From Flavihumibacter sp. ZG627 (GTDB taxonomy: Bacteria > Bacteroidota > Bacteroidia > Chitinophagales > Chitinophagaceae), in assembly GCF_000814325.1 (NCBI RefSeq), contig NZ_JPHF01000007.1, positions 62,001 to 126,000 on the forward strand: a stretch of 64,000 bases of DNA, written 5' to 3'. A model generated the notes under the pieces. It ran no database searches. It saw only the letters and a program-made list of their open reading frames with translations, and was not told where the DNA came from. Below, piece after piece: positions 15,678 through 23,630 of the stretch (positions are counted from its first letter, which is position 1; every line of letters begins with the position of its first letter). Made by a program: the position numbers and the translations under genes.

Positions 15678-18386
15678 ATGAAACTGCCAAGCATTTTTTC
15701 GGTTAAAACTGCCTCAGTTTTTGTAATAGTAATAAGTGGTTTAGTTATTACAGGTTGGCAATTCGATAATAATTTTCTTAAAGAATTATTGCCTACTTCG
15801 GTGGCCATGAATCCTATGACTGCAGTCCTGTTTATCTTTTCAGGGCTTTCCTTGTTTTTACTGTTTCATAAACCACAGAACCGGATTCTAAAGAAGACGG
15901 CAATTGTCTTTATAATTATAGTTCTTTTTATTTCTGTACTTAAGCTTCTTGCTTTTTTAAAGCTTTTTGACACCGGGATCGATCGTTTATTATATAGCAG
16001 GAAAGTAGAGTTAAATACGTTCAATGGAATGCCTAACAGTATGGCTCCAAACACAGCAGCTTCTTTTTTACTTACGGCTTCCGCATTATTGTTTTTGGCG
16101 TTTCGCAAAATTTCGATTGCGCAGTATCTTTCATTGTTGGTGACTGGCATTGCCTTGCTTTCGATAATTGGCTATTCATATGACGCAACAACATTTTATG
16201 GAATAGCATCCTTTCTACCAATGGCATTTAACACGGGTCTTTGTTTTATTTTTATTTCACTGGCTATTCTGTTTTCAAACAGTGATCATGGATTTGTATC
16301 CGAACTTACCGGTCCTTATGGAGGTGCAAGGGCAGCACGCATACTTTTACCGGCATCAATCGCAATTCCGTTCATGCTCGGATTCTTTATTTTGGATTCA
16401 GCTTCTAAAGGATACTACAGTATTATTATCGGAATCTCTCTCTTGGTAACGGCACTCATTTTTATTTTTGGTTTTCTAATATGGCTTACTGCAAAATCGA
16501 TTAACAGATTTGAACTAAGGGGAATTAAGGAAAGAAAGATTGCCGATGAAAAGTTGAGAAAAGCAGCTGAACATGTACTTGATTTATATAACAATGCGCC
16601 CTGTGGTTATCATACTGTAAGTCCAAACGGTTATATTCTTGAAATTAACAAAACAGAACTTAACTGGTTAGGCTATGAATATGAAGATGTGGTTAATAAA
16701 ATGCGCTTTCAGGATATTCTCAATGAAAATGACAGAAACAATTTTTGGACCCACTACAATCAACGATTGGACAAAGAAGAAGTAAAAGATCTGCTTGCAG
16801 AACTTATTTGCAGCAATGGATCAGTACTGCCGGTTTTGATCAGTGCCGTTGCAGTTAAAGATGCCGAAGGAAAATTATTTGAAATCCGTATTACTGTTAT
16901 TGATTATACTGAACGAAAGCTACAGGACGATAAAATCAAACAATTTAACCTGGAGCTTGAGAAACAAGTACTGGAGCAAGCGCAACTTGTAATTGATAAA
17001 GAACAGAAATATCGTTTTTTACTGCAAAACATGCGGGAAGGTATCCTGATTGTAAATTATGAATGGCGCTGTTTATTTGCTAACACATCGCTGATTAGAC
17101 AAAGTAGGCATTCCCGGGAAGAAGAATTATTGGGATATACCTTGATGGAAAAATTTCCAGGAATTGAACATACGCCCCTTTTTAACATACTGGACAACTG
17201 CATGCAAAACAGAATACAGGAAATTTTCGAAACTGAATTTGCATTTCCTGATGGCAGTAAGGGTTGGTTTAAATTAAGTGTGCAACCTGTGCCAGAGGGG
17301 TTATTTATCCTTGTAGCCGAGATTACTGAACAAAAAAAGGCTGAAACAGAGTTTCAACAATCGCAATTAAAATATGCGGCTTTGATGAACAGCCTGGATG
17401 GAATTGTTTGGGAAGCAGATCCCAAAACATTTGCATTTAGTTTTATCAGCAAGCAGGCGGAACGATTATTAGGTTATCCTGTTGAGAGGTGGATTAATGA
17501 GCCTACATTCTGGGCCGATCATATTCATGATGATGATCGTGACTGGGCAGTAAATTATTGTCTGCAATGTACGCTCGAAAAAAGACCACATCAGTTTGAA
17601 TATCGAATGATCGCTGAGAATGGCCGTATTGTTTGGCTTCGTGATATTGTTTCGCTTGAAATAGAAAACGGAGAACCGATAAAGCTTAGCGGTCTTATGG
17701 TAGATATAACCGAGCGGAAAAAGATGGAAGAGGAGCTGGCAAATAAAATGCTTGAAAAGCAAAAATTAATAACAGAAACAACAATCCTGGCACAGGAAAA
17801 AGAACGAAATGAGTTAGGTCAGGAATTGCACGATAATATTAACCAGATTTTATCTGTTGTAAAACTTTATCTGGGTATGGCAAAGTCTGATCAAAATAGT
17901 GAAAAAGATTTCATTGGGCAAAGCCATCAGTACCTGGATGAAGCGATGAGTGAAATACGGAAACTGTCTCATTCGCTTGTGGCACCTTCACTTGGGGAAG
18001 ATGGATTAAAAAATGCTTTAGAAGGACTTATTAAAAGTGTCAACCATCCAAATAATAATTTTGTACAACTTTTTATTGATGATAATTACAACGAACAAAC
18101 TGTTGAAAAGAACAAAGAACTGATGATATACCGCATAATACAAGAACAGTTGATTAATATCTTGAAATATGCCCAAGCCAATAATGTAAAAATTACAGTA
18201 AAAAAGAAATCTGAAGAACTTTATATAGCAGTATCCGATGATGGTGTTGGTTTTGATGTAAATGAGACAGGTAAAGGAATCGGCTTGAAAAACATTAGCA
18301 ACAGGGTTGGTCTTTATTCAGGAAGTATGAATATTATTACCGCTCCAGGTAAGGGATGCACATTAGAAGTATATTTTCCAAATTAA
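15678..18386 (+). CDS. Multi-PAS membrane histidine kinase (NarL/DegS type)
   Basis: The N-terminal 280 residues hold about eight hydrophobic segments. Three PAS regions follow: about 292-415 (APCGYHTVSPNGYILEI), 443-555 (NMREGILIVNYEW) and 560-690 (NSLDGIVWEADP). The DHp helix has ERNELGQELHDNINQIL with the predicted phosphorylated His718, of the HisKA_3 type used by DegS/NarX kinases. The ATPase domain ends with DDGVGFD (about residue 853) and GKGIGLKNISNR. At 902 aa it looks complete. The signal it senses is unknown. A receiver-only protein is encoded upstream; a LuxR-type response regulator, its usual partner, is not seen nearby. Confidence 0.92.
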   Translation: MKLPSIFSVKTASVFVIVISGLVITGWQFDNNFLKELLPTSVAMNPMTAVLFIFSGLSLFLLFHKPQNRILKKTAIVFIIIVLFISVLKLLAFLKLFDTGIDRLLYSRKVELNTFNGMPNSMAPNTAASFLLTASALLFLAFRKISIAQYLSLLVTGIALLSIIGYSYDATTFYGIASFLPMAFNTGLCFIFISLAILFSNSDHGFVSELTGPYGGARAARILLPASIAIPFMLGFFILDSASKGYYSIIIGISLLVTALIFIFGFLIWLTAKSINRFELRGIKERKIADEKLRKAAEHVLDLYNNAPCGYHTVSPNGYILEINKTELNWLGYEYEDVVNKMRFQDILNENDRNNFWTHYNQRLDKEEVKDLLAELICSNGSVLPVLISAVAVKDAEGKLFEIRITVIDYTERKLQDDKIKQFNLELEKQVLEQAQLVIDKEQKYRFLLQNMREGILIVNYEWRCLFANTSLIRQSRHSREEELLGYTLMEKFPGIEHTPLFNILDNCMQNRIQEIFETEFAFPDGSKGWFKLSVQPVPEGLFILVAEITEQKKAETEFQQSQLKYAALMNSLDGIVWEADPKTFAFSFISKQAERLLGYPVERWINEPTFWADHIHDDDRDWAVNYCLQCTLEKRPHQFEYRMIAENGRIVWLRDIVSLEIENGEPIKLSGLMVDITERKKMEEELANKMLEKQKLITETTILAQEKERNELGQELHDNINQILSVVKLYLGMAKSDQNSEKDFIGQSHQYLDEAMSEIRKLSHSLVAPSLGEDGLKNALEGLIKSVNHPNNNFVQLFIDDNYNEQTVEKNKELMIYRIIQEQLINILKYAQANNVKITVKKKSEELYIAVSDDGVGFDVNETGKGIGLKNISNRVGLYSGSMNIITAPGKGCTLEVYFPN

Positions 18387-18437
18387 TTGCAATGAAAGCA
18401 ACAGTTTTTTATGTAAACTTTAACCGCCTTTTTGCAC

Positions 18438-19157
18438 TTACTCTTCAATCAGAATAAGTTCGCAATCCAGGTTGTTGTCTTTAATTAGTTTCCTGGCCCT
18501 TGCTTTATAGCTCAATGGAGCAATAATATTTTCAATAATCGACTTGTTGAAAGGAAGATAAAATTCCTCCGCATCTTTTACTTTTCGGATTGTTCCCTCA
18601 AATGCGTATTCTTTATGCGATCCTTTAAGAAGTTCTGCGGTTGCAGTCCAATCGAAAGGTAGAATTCTGTTAATCCTCCATTCTCTTTCATAAAATTCTG
18701 CCCAGTTACCATCAGAAAATTGTTTTGTATCGTAAGGTTGAAGCATACTGTCAATCCACTTAACCAAACCTAACTGTTCATTATCTCGTGGTCGTATTTC
18801 GTTTAATCCACCCTGGTGTGGCTGCCGGTTATCAACCAGGTATAAAACCGGGTTTGCACCGTATTCTATCATGGCCTCTTTGTTGAAACTGATGCCAAAG
18901 TAATTGTATCTGCTACAATGATCAGCCGATTGTTTGATAGGAGTATCAGTAAAACAAATCATTTGCGTGTTTATAGTAAGATCAGTTGACGGGAAGGAAA
19001 TTCTATTACAAGAAAACTTTAGTTCACAAGAGTTCACAATTTTCGACAATTTATCAAACGCCTCTATACGGCTCTTGTTCCTTCCAGTCCAATGAGTAAG
19101 GTATTTATTGATGTGATTTGGGGTTTTTGCCAGTTTTATGATCTTTTCAATTCGCAT
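18438..19157 (-). CDS. AbiGi-like abortive-infection protein
   Basis: This 239-aa soluble protein shows the pattern of the AbiGi family: a KYLTHWTGR segment near the start, CFTDTPIKQSADHC (about residues 70-83), YFGISFNKEAMIEYGANPVLYL (about 86-107, cited here by position) and EFYEREWRI (about 157). Family members are annotated as putative abortive phage resistance proteins (antitoxin side of AbiG). No AbiGii gene is adjacent; the nearest nucleotidyltransferase toxin is the AbiEii at 21387-22622. It converges with the histidine kinase gene. Assignment is from motif memory, not a search. Confidence 0.55.
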   Translation of the reverse strand: MRIEKIIKLAKTPNHINKYLTHWTGRNKSRIEAFDKLSKIVNSCELKFSCNRISFPSTDLTINTQMICFTDTPIKQSADHCSRYNYFGISFNKEAMIEYGANPVLYLVDNRQPHQGGLNEIRPRDNEQLGLVKWIDSMLQPYDTKQFSDGNWAEFYEREWRINRILPFDWTATAELLKGSHKEYAFEGTIRKVKDAEEFYLPFNKSIIENIIAPLSYKARARKLIKDNNLDCELILIEE

Positions 19158-19244
19158 GTATTATAGTATTTTAAATCATTAACTAACTCTTTGCAGTGGC
19201 AACAAATAAAAGAAGCAAAATCAGGATTATTAATGATCGTTTTA

Positions 19245-19333
19245 TCAAAAGACTACTATCGTCTCAATATTATCAAGCTGATAAGGGTGAGAGGGAATCA
19301 TAGACTGTACTTTAAGAAATGTACAAAAAATAT
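19245..19333 (-). pseudogene. Decayed 5' copy of the 84-aa gene at 19928-20182
   Basis: The 20-base sequence at 19314-19333 is identical to 20197-20216, which lies just upstream of the intact 84-aa gene. In both places an ATG follows 13-15 bases on (minus strand), within a shared TCTATG. Here the frame reads MIPSHPYQLDNIETIVVF and stops, compared with MTPSEFHELDGDAQIL in the intact gene. This suggests an old duplication whose coding part decayed, leaving the promoter and start. Confidence 0.4.
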
Positions 19334-19548
19334 CGAATACTTTTCTCCTCATAGTTTAGGTCAAAAGATTTCTTGGAGTGTCTTTGATAGCATAATCAAT
19401 ATGTTCCTTCATTAATTCTGCCAAGAGTCAATAGTCTGATAGCTTCCTATGCCCGCTTGCTTATTTCAATAGAATTTGTATTTTGGCAATGAAATTTTGT
19501 TTTGGGTTTACAATTGAACCCACACGGAATGTAGCAGTTCCGTTCATC

Positions 19549-19579
19549 AAAGCGGCTTTTATAAGCTGCTTTCTTTTTT
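19549..19579 (+). terminator. Rho-independent terminator-like hairpin 1
   Basis: AAAGCGGC (19549-19556) pairs with GCTGCTTT (19565-19572), with one G-U wobble and an 8-base loop, followed by CTTTTTT. It is a good plus-strand terminator, but no plus-strand gene is recognised directly before it. Confidence 0.6.
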
Positions 19580-19624
19580 GTAACTTATACAGGATTTGAG
19601 TTCAAAACTTAATCAGGTAATGGT

Positions 19625-19649
19625 AAAGCCGTATTTCTATACGGCTTTC
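19625..19649 (+). terminator. Terminator-like hairpin 2
   Basis: AAAGCCGTAT (19625-19634) pairs perfectly with ATACGGCTTT (19639-19648) around a TTCT loop. The following bases (CTTAG) make a weak T-tract, and the stem reads as AAAGCC/GGCTTT on either strand. It is 76 bases after hairpin 1. Confidence 0.5.
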
Positions 19650-19745
19650 TTAGAGCCTTGCATTTTCAGCTTCTGTTTATTAACTTTATTAGAAGAATAA
19701 ACAACCTTTATTGAGAACCCCTTTGAAAGCAGGGCATTATAATAG

Positions 19746-19779
19746 ACCGCTATTTAATGAATAGCGGTTTCTTTTTATT
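19746..19779 (+). terminator. Terminator-like hairpin 3
   Basis: ACCGCTATT (19746-19754) pairs perfectly with AATAGCGGT (19760-19768) around TAATG, and is followed by TTCTTTTTATTT. This is a classical plus-strand terminator with no annotated gene before it. Together with hairpins 1 and 2 it may end short non-coding transcripts. Confidence 0.6.
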
Positions 19780-19854
19780 TAATCCTTTACTTTGATCATC
19801 CGCATCTGCAAATATGCGTCCTAAAAACAAAGAAGGATTCAACAAAAGTTAGAA

Positions 19855-19878
19855 CCATTTTTATAGCTCCCTCTGTTC
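19855..19878 (-). pseudogene. 24-base remnant of an abiEi-like gene
   Basis: These bases match 23115-23138, inside the abiEi-like gene, at 23 of 24 positions, and on the same strand encode the same TEGAIKM segment. Similarity ends on both sides. It looks like a fragment left by deletion of a second copy, though such a short match could have another origin. Confidence 0.3.
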
Positions 19879-19927
19879 AAAAGGTAAACATAATCCAGGT
19901 GATTGGTCATATAGAATCCAAGATGCA

Positions 19928-20182
19928 TTATCTCTCAAGTTTACTTATATCAATCTTATCCAAATAAGGCCGCAGCATGGCCGAGTTAACAGAAGTAAAT
20001 GTTTTTATCACCAACCTCACACAATCTTCTTTATGCCATATTTCATCTACATAAAAATTATGTAGCTGGTATAAGTGATACCTGTGTTCTGCATCTTCCC
20101 GTACGGCAAGCTCAATGGCATGATGAAAAATTTCAAGTATTTGTGCATCGCCATCAAGTTCATGAAACTCAGAAGGAGTCAT
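19928..20182 (-). CDS. Small hypothetical protein (84 aa)
   Basis: The protein starts MTPSEFHELDGDAQIL and is a soluble, acidic, His-rich helical protein (for example HRYHLYQLHNFYVDEIWH around residues 33-50). I do not recognise a domain, but short proteins starting MTPxEFxxLxxxxQ are frequent in Chitinophagaceae genomes as single genes. A truncated copy of its 5' region sits about 0.9 kb away (19245-19333). An AT-rich promoter-like stretch is conserved between the two. No operon partner is obvious; the AAA ATPase gene upstream ends 180 bases earlier on the same strand. Confidence 0.6.
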   Translation of the reverse strand: MTPSEFHELDGDAQILEIFHHAIELAVREDAEHRYHLYQLHNFYVDEIWHKEDCVRLVIKTFTSVNSAMLRPYLDKIDISKLER

Positions 20183-20196
20183 AGATTAGTTCTTTC

Positions 20197-20216
20197 AAGA
20201 AATGTACAAAAAATAT
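20197..20216 (-). promoter_or_regulatory. Repeated promoter-like element of the 84-aa gene
   Basis: On the minus strand this reads ATATTTTTTGTACATTTCTT, identical to 19314-19333. TACATTTC is one base off the Bacteroidetes -7 consensus TAnnTTTG. It lies 15 bases upstream of the start codon. Its perfect conservation next to a decayed coding copy argues for a functional promoter or a recent duplication. Confidence 0.4.
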
Positions 20217-20362
20217 TTTCGAAGGGTTGAGGCGAACCTCAAGAGAGCCTAGATGTTTTGATCTGCTTTGCCTAACTTTAGTAAATACCATTCCCGGTAG
20301 TCCCTGATTTAGGTCAAACTATCGGGTTTCGTTTTTCTACGATTCTGCATTGGTCCTATCCG

Positions 20363-21349
20363 TTAAACGAAACTCTCATTGTTGGTAAATAAATCTACTC
20401 CGTTTTGATAAACCTCATTCAGTTCATCGCTGCTCAGTTTTCGCACTATCGTTTCATGACTTTCGTAGTGAACAACAAAAACAGCAAGTTCACCACGACC
20501 ATTTTCTAGCAGATCGTTTAAGATAAACGGGCTGTGGGTTGTAATGAAGTATTGATTATCCTTTTTATAAATCATATCCTTGGTAAAATGCCTCAAATAA
20601 AGTGGAAACGAATGTGCCTCGGGATTTTCAAACAAGAGGATGCTGTTGTTATTAGTAGCAATTGCTGTCTTGTAGAAAACAATTTCTTGCAAAGTGCCCG
20701 CAATTGAACTATAGGGAACCAGCATTATCTCATTGTTTCTATTCAACTGAAGAATCTTAAATGTGTGGCTTGCTTTGTCAAATGCAATCTTCAGATTATA
20801 TTCTTCGAAGAGTTCATGTACTTGTTGTTTCAAATCAGCATAATGCTGGATAATGCTAAACAAGTTGAACCCAAATGGTGGAATCAAATATTTTGAATGT
20901 GACCTACTATATTTAACACCAGTTTTAAATACATATTTTTTTACCAGTGGCTCAAAATACTCATTCCTGAAAACACTCTTTACAACAAGCCTATCATCAA
21001 CTTCATAATGAAAAGACTTGCTCAAAAAATCAATATCAATTTTTAAACGTTCTGTTGGGCTACAGCTCAGTTTGCACTTTCCTATATTAGTTGAAACAAC
21101 CGCATCCTTTTCAAAATTTCCATTATAGAATAATTCGGTTTCCTTTTCAATCCTTAACAAGGTTGGTAATTTCTTTGAAACATTTTCTGTAAGAAATGGT
21201 ATAGAAAACAATGACAAAACTTCAATAAAATTTGACTTGCCAGCATTAGGCCTGCCAATAAATAGGTTGATCCGATTGAGATTTTTAACCTGTAAATACC
21301 GGATCGACTTGAAATTTTCTATTGTAATATGTTCGAGTTGATGAAACAT
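20363..21349 (-). CDS. AAA-family ATPase (OLD/AAA15-like), third gene of the abiE operon
   Basis: This 328-aa SMC-like ATPase has no visible nuclease domain. The N-terminus has HITIENFKSIRYLQV, then Walker A GRPNAGKSN (about residues 32-40). The late half has Walker B ILLFENPEAHSFP (about 233-245) and the D-loop/H-switch FITTHSPFILND (about 265-276). The coiled-coil insert is short, and a TOPRIM domain as in OLD nucleases is missing. Proteins of this AAA_21/AAA15 group act in several anti-phage systems. It begins 37 bases after the abiEii stop on the same strand, so abiEi, abiEii and this gene probably form one operon. Confidence 0.85.
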   Translation of the reverse strand: MFHQLEHITIENFKSIRYLQVKNLNRINLFIGRPNAGKSNFIEVLSLFSIPFLTENVSKKLPTLLRIEKETELFYNGNFEKDAVVSTNIGKCKLSCSPTERLKIDIDFLSKSFHYEVDDRLVVKSVFRNEYFEPLVKKYVFKTGVKYSRSHSKYLIPPFGFNLFSIIQHYADLKQQVHELFEEYNLKIAFDKASHTFKILQLNRNNEIMLVPYSSIAGTLQEIVFYKTAIATNNNSILLFENPEAHSFPLYLRHFTKDMIYKKDNQYFITTHSPFILNDLLENGRGELAVFVVHYESHETIVRKLSSDELNEVYQNGVDLFTNNESFV

Positions 21350-21386
21350 TGGAACAATTAATCACTATTTTCCTTTTCTCTTCTTG

Positions 21387-22622
21387 CTATTGAGTTTTGT
21401 TTTGAATAGCGATATCTTCAAATATCAACTTGCCATTGATTTTTAGAAATCGAACTACATAATTAACTGCTTTATTCGCAGGTCCAGAAGGCAAATAAGG
21501 ATCTATCACCTTTACCACCACTGTTTGTAAAAGGGTATTATCTGGTTCATGCTCCCAGTCGGCCTGTAGTTGCTGTAAACCCTCCTCAGCTAACTGTTCC
21601 AGGCTTAGATGTTCATTAGCTACTCTGAATTTACCATTGAGCCATTTTAATTTTTTCAAGAGGTCTGCAAAATCAGGAGATTCACTATAGATCATATTGG
21701 CCTGCATAAACTCATAATCCTGCCGGTACAATTCCATCAAATCCTGAGAAGGGATGAACGCTAAGCTTTCAACAGTCATTCCTTCATAATTGATTACACG
21801 TATATAGCCAGCCCGATGTTGCAATAATAAATTGAAAAGCTTCTTGTCGTTTAACGCTTCATTCAATACTGCTGTTTCCATCATTATAACCAAGTCGTAC
21901 AAATGTCTTGACATACGATCTCCCTGAAGTTTTGACAATGCAGGATTGGCAAATTTCTCATGCAGCAAAAGCACTTTCTCAATGAACGTTTTCCTTGGCA
22001 CTACTGTTCTCACAGCAAACGGGGTTTCTGCATAAGCCGGATTGGGGAAATATTCATTGAGTAAAGAATGTATTTGTATTATTTCAGATGGCTCGGCAAG
22101 CGACCGCACACTGAATTCAATTTTTACTGCATCAGCCAGGTAAGGATTAGGTTGGTAAAGTGATGGATAATTAACATAAAGCGATTGCGGGTCTTTATCG
22201 GGCATGGTCGGCTTTACTTCTTCAGCTATTATGTCCAGCATACCCTCTGGTACTCCCAAAGAAAGCAATGATTGCTGCAATGCGTCTTTGATGGTGGTGC
22301 TGGTGAAGGCACAACCTTCCCGCTTCAATTGCTTTACGTATGAATGCGAGGGATTGTCTAAATAATCTCTGCCAAAAGCATTTGGGTGAAGAGCAATATC
22401 AATATCCTCTGAAAAACGTGGAATCAGCTTCCAGCCTTTGCTTAGCGAGGTTCCTCCTTTGAACATGAAATGCCCGGCCATTGCTGTTTGAAAAAGGGCT
22501 TTTAAAACCAATGTTACCCACCAGTCTTTTTCAATTGCTTTTACATTTATACCGGTCACTCGCTGTACCTGGTCCAATGTTTCCCTTCGTTGATCATCTG
22601 TCAGTTTCAACCATCCTGTCAT
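21387..22622 (-). CDS. abiEii: AbiEii/AbiGii-family nucleotidyltransferase toxin
   Basis: This 411-aa protein has the signature of type IV toxin-antitoxin nucleotidyltransferases. FKGGTSLSKGW (about residues 54-64) holds the GS-type nucleotide-binding motif, and RFSEDIDIAL (about 69-78) carries the catalytic Asp pair. Conserved basic and helical regions follow (RTVVPRKTFIEKVLLLHEK near 205-223, KLQGDRMSRHLYD near 230). The family blocks growth by transferring nucleotides, in known cases to tRNA. It overlaps the AbiEi-like antitoxin gene by 29 bases, the usual toxin-antitoxin coupling, and looks intact. Confidence 0.88.
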   Translation of the reverse strand: MTGWLKLTDDQRRETLDQVQRVTGINVKAIEKDWWVTLVLKALFQTAMAGHFMFKGGTSLSKGWKLIPRFSEDIDIALHPNAFGRDYLDNPSHSYVKQLKREGCAFTSTTIKDALQQSLLSLGVPEGMLDIIAEEVKPTMPDKDPQSLYVNYPSLYQPNPYLADAVKIEFSVRSLAEPSEIIQIHSLLNEYFPNPAYAETPFAVRTVVPRKTFIEKVLLLHEKFANPALSKLQGDRMSRHLYDLVIMMETAVLNEALNDKKLFNLLLQHRAGYIRVINYEGMTVESLAFIPSQDLMELYRQDYEFMQANMIYSESPDFADLLKKLKWLNGKFRVANEHLSLEQLAEEGLQQLQADWEHEPDNTLLQTVVVKVIDPYLPSGPANKAVNYVVRFLKINGKLIFEDIAIQNKTQ

Positions 22623-23226
22623 TATCTTTTTCGTTTAATAGTTTCATGATATAGTCGTGCAGGCGAGCCGGTGCCAATGCAAGATCATGTTTTAGTTTAC
22701 TTGCATTTTCTTTCATCAAGAGGTTCTTTATTTTCTTTGCAGATTCAGGGTGTACGTTCGTTAAATCCAGCTCTTCAAGGGCTTGTATTACTAACCCGCT
22801 TATCGGGCCTTCCATGGCCAGTTTTTTACTGGTGGTGGCTTTGAATACAACTGTCGTTCTCCCGATCTTTATCTTCCTGGGCGAGCCATTAGTGATATAT
22901 ACCAACCTCATTGGTACCTGGGTACTTAGCCCCAATTTATTAAGAGCGGAGGCTCCGGAGGGTTTTATCAGTATTTTTTCTTTTTGTGCAATGGCTTCGG
23001 CTATGTTTTCTGCACCCGGATGTAATTCGCCTAATAACGGGTCGGTTTTGGGCACATAGTATATGCCATGCGCCACTCTCTTAAGTTTTCCTTCCTTAAC
23101 CAGCCGGGATAAGGCCATTTTTATAGCCCCCTCTGTTCCCATGCCCCGGAAATCAGTCGGAAAGAGGATTGAACCCCTTTTAACCTTTGATAAATAGTTA
23201 TTTATGGATGTATGCGCCTTGTTCAT
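22594..23226 (-). CDS. abiEi: AbiEi-like antitoxin / DUF6088 transcription repressor
   Basis: This 210-aa protein has an N-terminal winged-helix-like region (about residues 10-55: GSILFPTDFRGMG, TEGAIKMALSRLVKEGKLKRV, GIYYVP, cited in parts) followed by an AbiEi-type C-terminal domain. Members neutralise AbiEii and repress their own promoter. The gene is first in the operon and overlaps abiEii by 29 bases. Upstream, four evenly spaced TGTTACA/TGTAACA boxes (23228-23298) make a convincing operator, the first box overlapping the start codon region. DUF6088 is the family I would expect; the link to AbiEi is through context and fold. Confidence 0.82.
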   Translation of the reverse strand: MNKAHTSINNYLSKVKRGSILFPTDFRGMGTEGAIKMALSRLVKEGKLKRVAHGIYYVPKTDPLLGELHPGAENIAEAIAQKEKILIKPSGASALNKLGLSTQVPMRLVYITNGSPRKIKIGRTTVVFKATTSKKLAMEGPISGLVIQALEELDLTNVHPESAKKIKNLLMKENASKLKHDLALAPARLHDYIMKLLNEKDNDRMVETDR

Positions 23227-23227
23227 T

Positions 23228-23298
23228 TGTTACAAATTTACAAATAATTGTAACATTTTAAAATCTATTATGTTACATTTTTGGAAAATATTGTAACA
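23228..23298. promoter_or_regulatory. Four-site operator array of the abiE operon
   Basis: Seven-base boxes alternate in orientation: TGTTACA 23228-23234, TGTAACA 23249-23255, TGTTACA 23271-23277 and TGTAACA 23292-23298. The start-to-start spacing is 21, 22 and 21 bases, two helical turns each. They form two inverted pairs covering the promoter of abiEi. Autorepression by AbiEi proteins through inverted repeats is established for the type IV family, so this is most likely the antitoxin binding site. Confidence 0.7.
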
Positions 23299-23310
23299 TT
23301 CCTATAATCC

Positions 23311-23353
23311 AAGGTGCTGTTTGTGAGTATATAATACTCACAAACAGCACCTT
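23311..23353. repeat. Perfect 20-bp inverted repeat with 3-base loop
   Basis: The left arm at 23311-23330 (begins AAGGTGCTGTTTGTG) is exactly complementary to the right arm at 23334-23353, with loop ATA. There is no flanking T-run, so it is a poor terminator. It lies upstream of the abiE operators and downstream of the XRE gene. It could extrude as a cruciform, act as an insulator hairpin, or be a trace of a small mobile repeat. Confidence 0.7.
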
Positions 23354-23480
23354 CAAAACCGTTCAGAGTGTATAATCTGGCAGGCTTGATCGGAAGAAAA
23401 TGACTGAATGCAATAAGATATTTCACTATTGAATGTTAATTCAGAAACGAATATTTCATAAGATAAGGTTTAATAGTTTT

Positions 23481-23528
23481 TGATAAAATAAAAAATCCCC
23501 GCAAGTGCGGGGATTTTTTATTTTATCA
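23481..23528. terminator. Bidirectional terminator with 23-bp perfect stem
   Basis: The arms 23481-23503 and 23506-23528 are perfectly complementary around a 2-base AG centre. The GC core CCCCGCA/TGCGGGG is flanked by A-runs and T-runs on each side, so it ends transcription in both directions. On the minus strand it would end the XRE gene at 23631-23924 and keep it from reading into the abiE operon. Confidence 0.85.
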
Positions 23529-23630
23529 TCTATAATTAGTAATCACTTTTTACTCTTCTTTACCTCCTAATACTTTTCTCTTTCTTTTTGCAAAAGCTTT
23601 TCAAATATTTCAATTGTTTTTCATTGAAAT

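Larger units (their letters stand above)
19158..19927. other. 770-base gap with hairpins and gene remnants
   Basis: No intact gene is supported here. It holds a decayed start region (19245-19333, minus), three strong hairpins described separately, a weaker stem ACGGAA/TTCCGT (19524-19543), and a 24-base fragment at 19855-19878 that matches the AbiEi-like gene. A plus-strand frame at 19191-19415 lacks any coding signature. Confidence 0.5.

Noticed and set aside
19191-19415. Plus-strand 74-codon frame in the hairpin gap
   Set aside because: No recognisable domain, rich in rare-looking residues, and it overlaps the decayed minus-strand remnant and the 20-base promoter repeat, so non-coding.
23311-23353. 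Rho-independent terminator
   Set aside because: The stem has no T-run on either side, and a proper bidirectional terminator is present nearby at 23481-23528.
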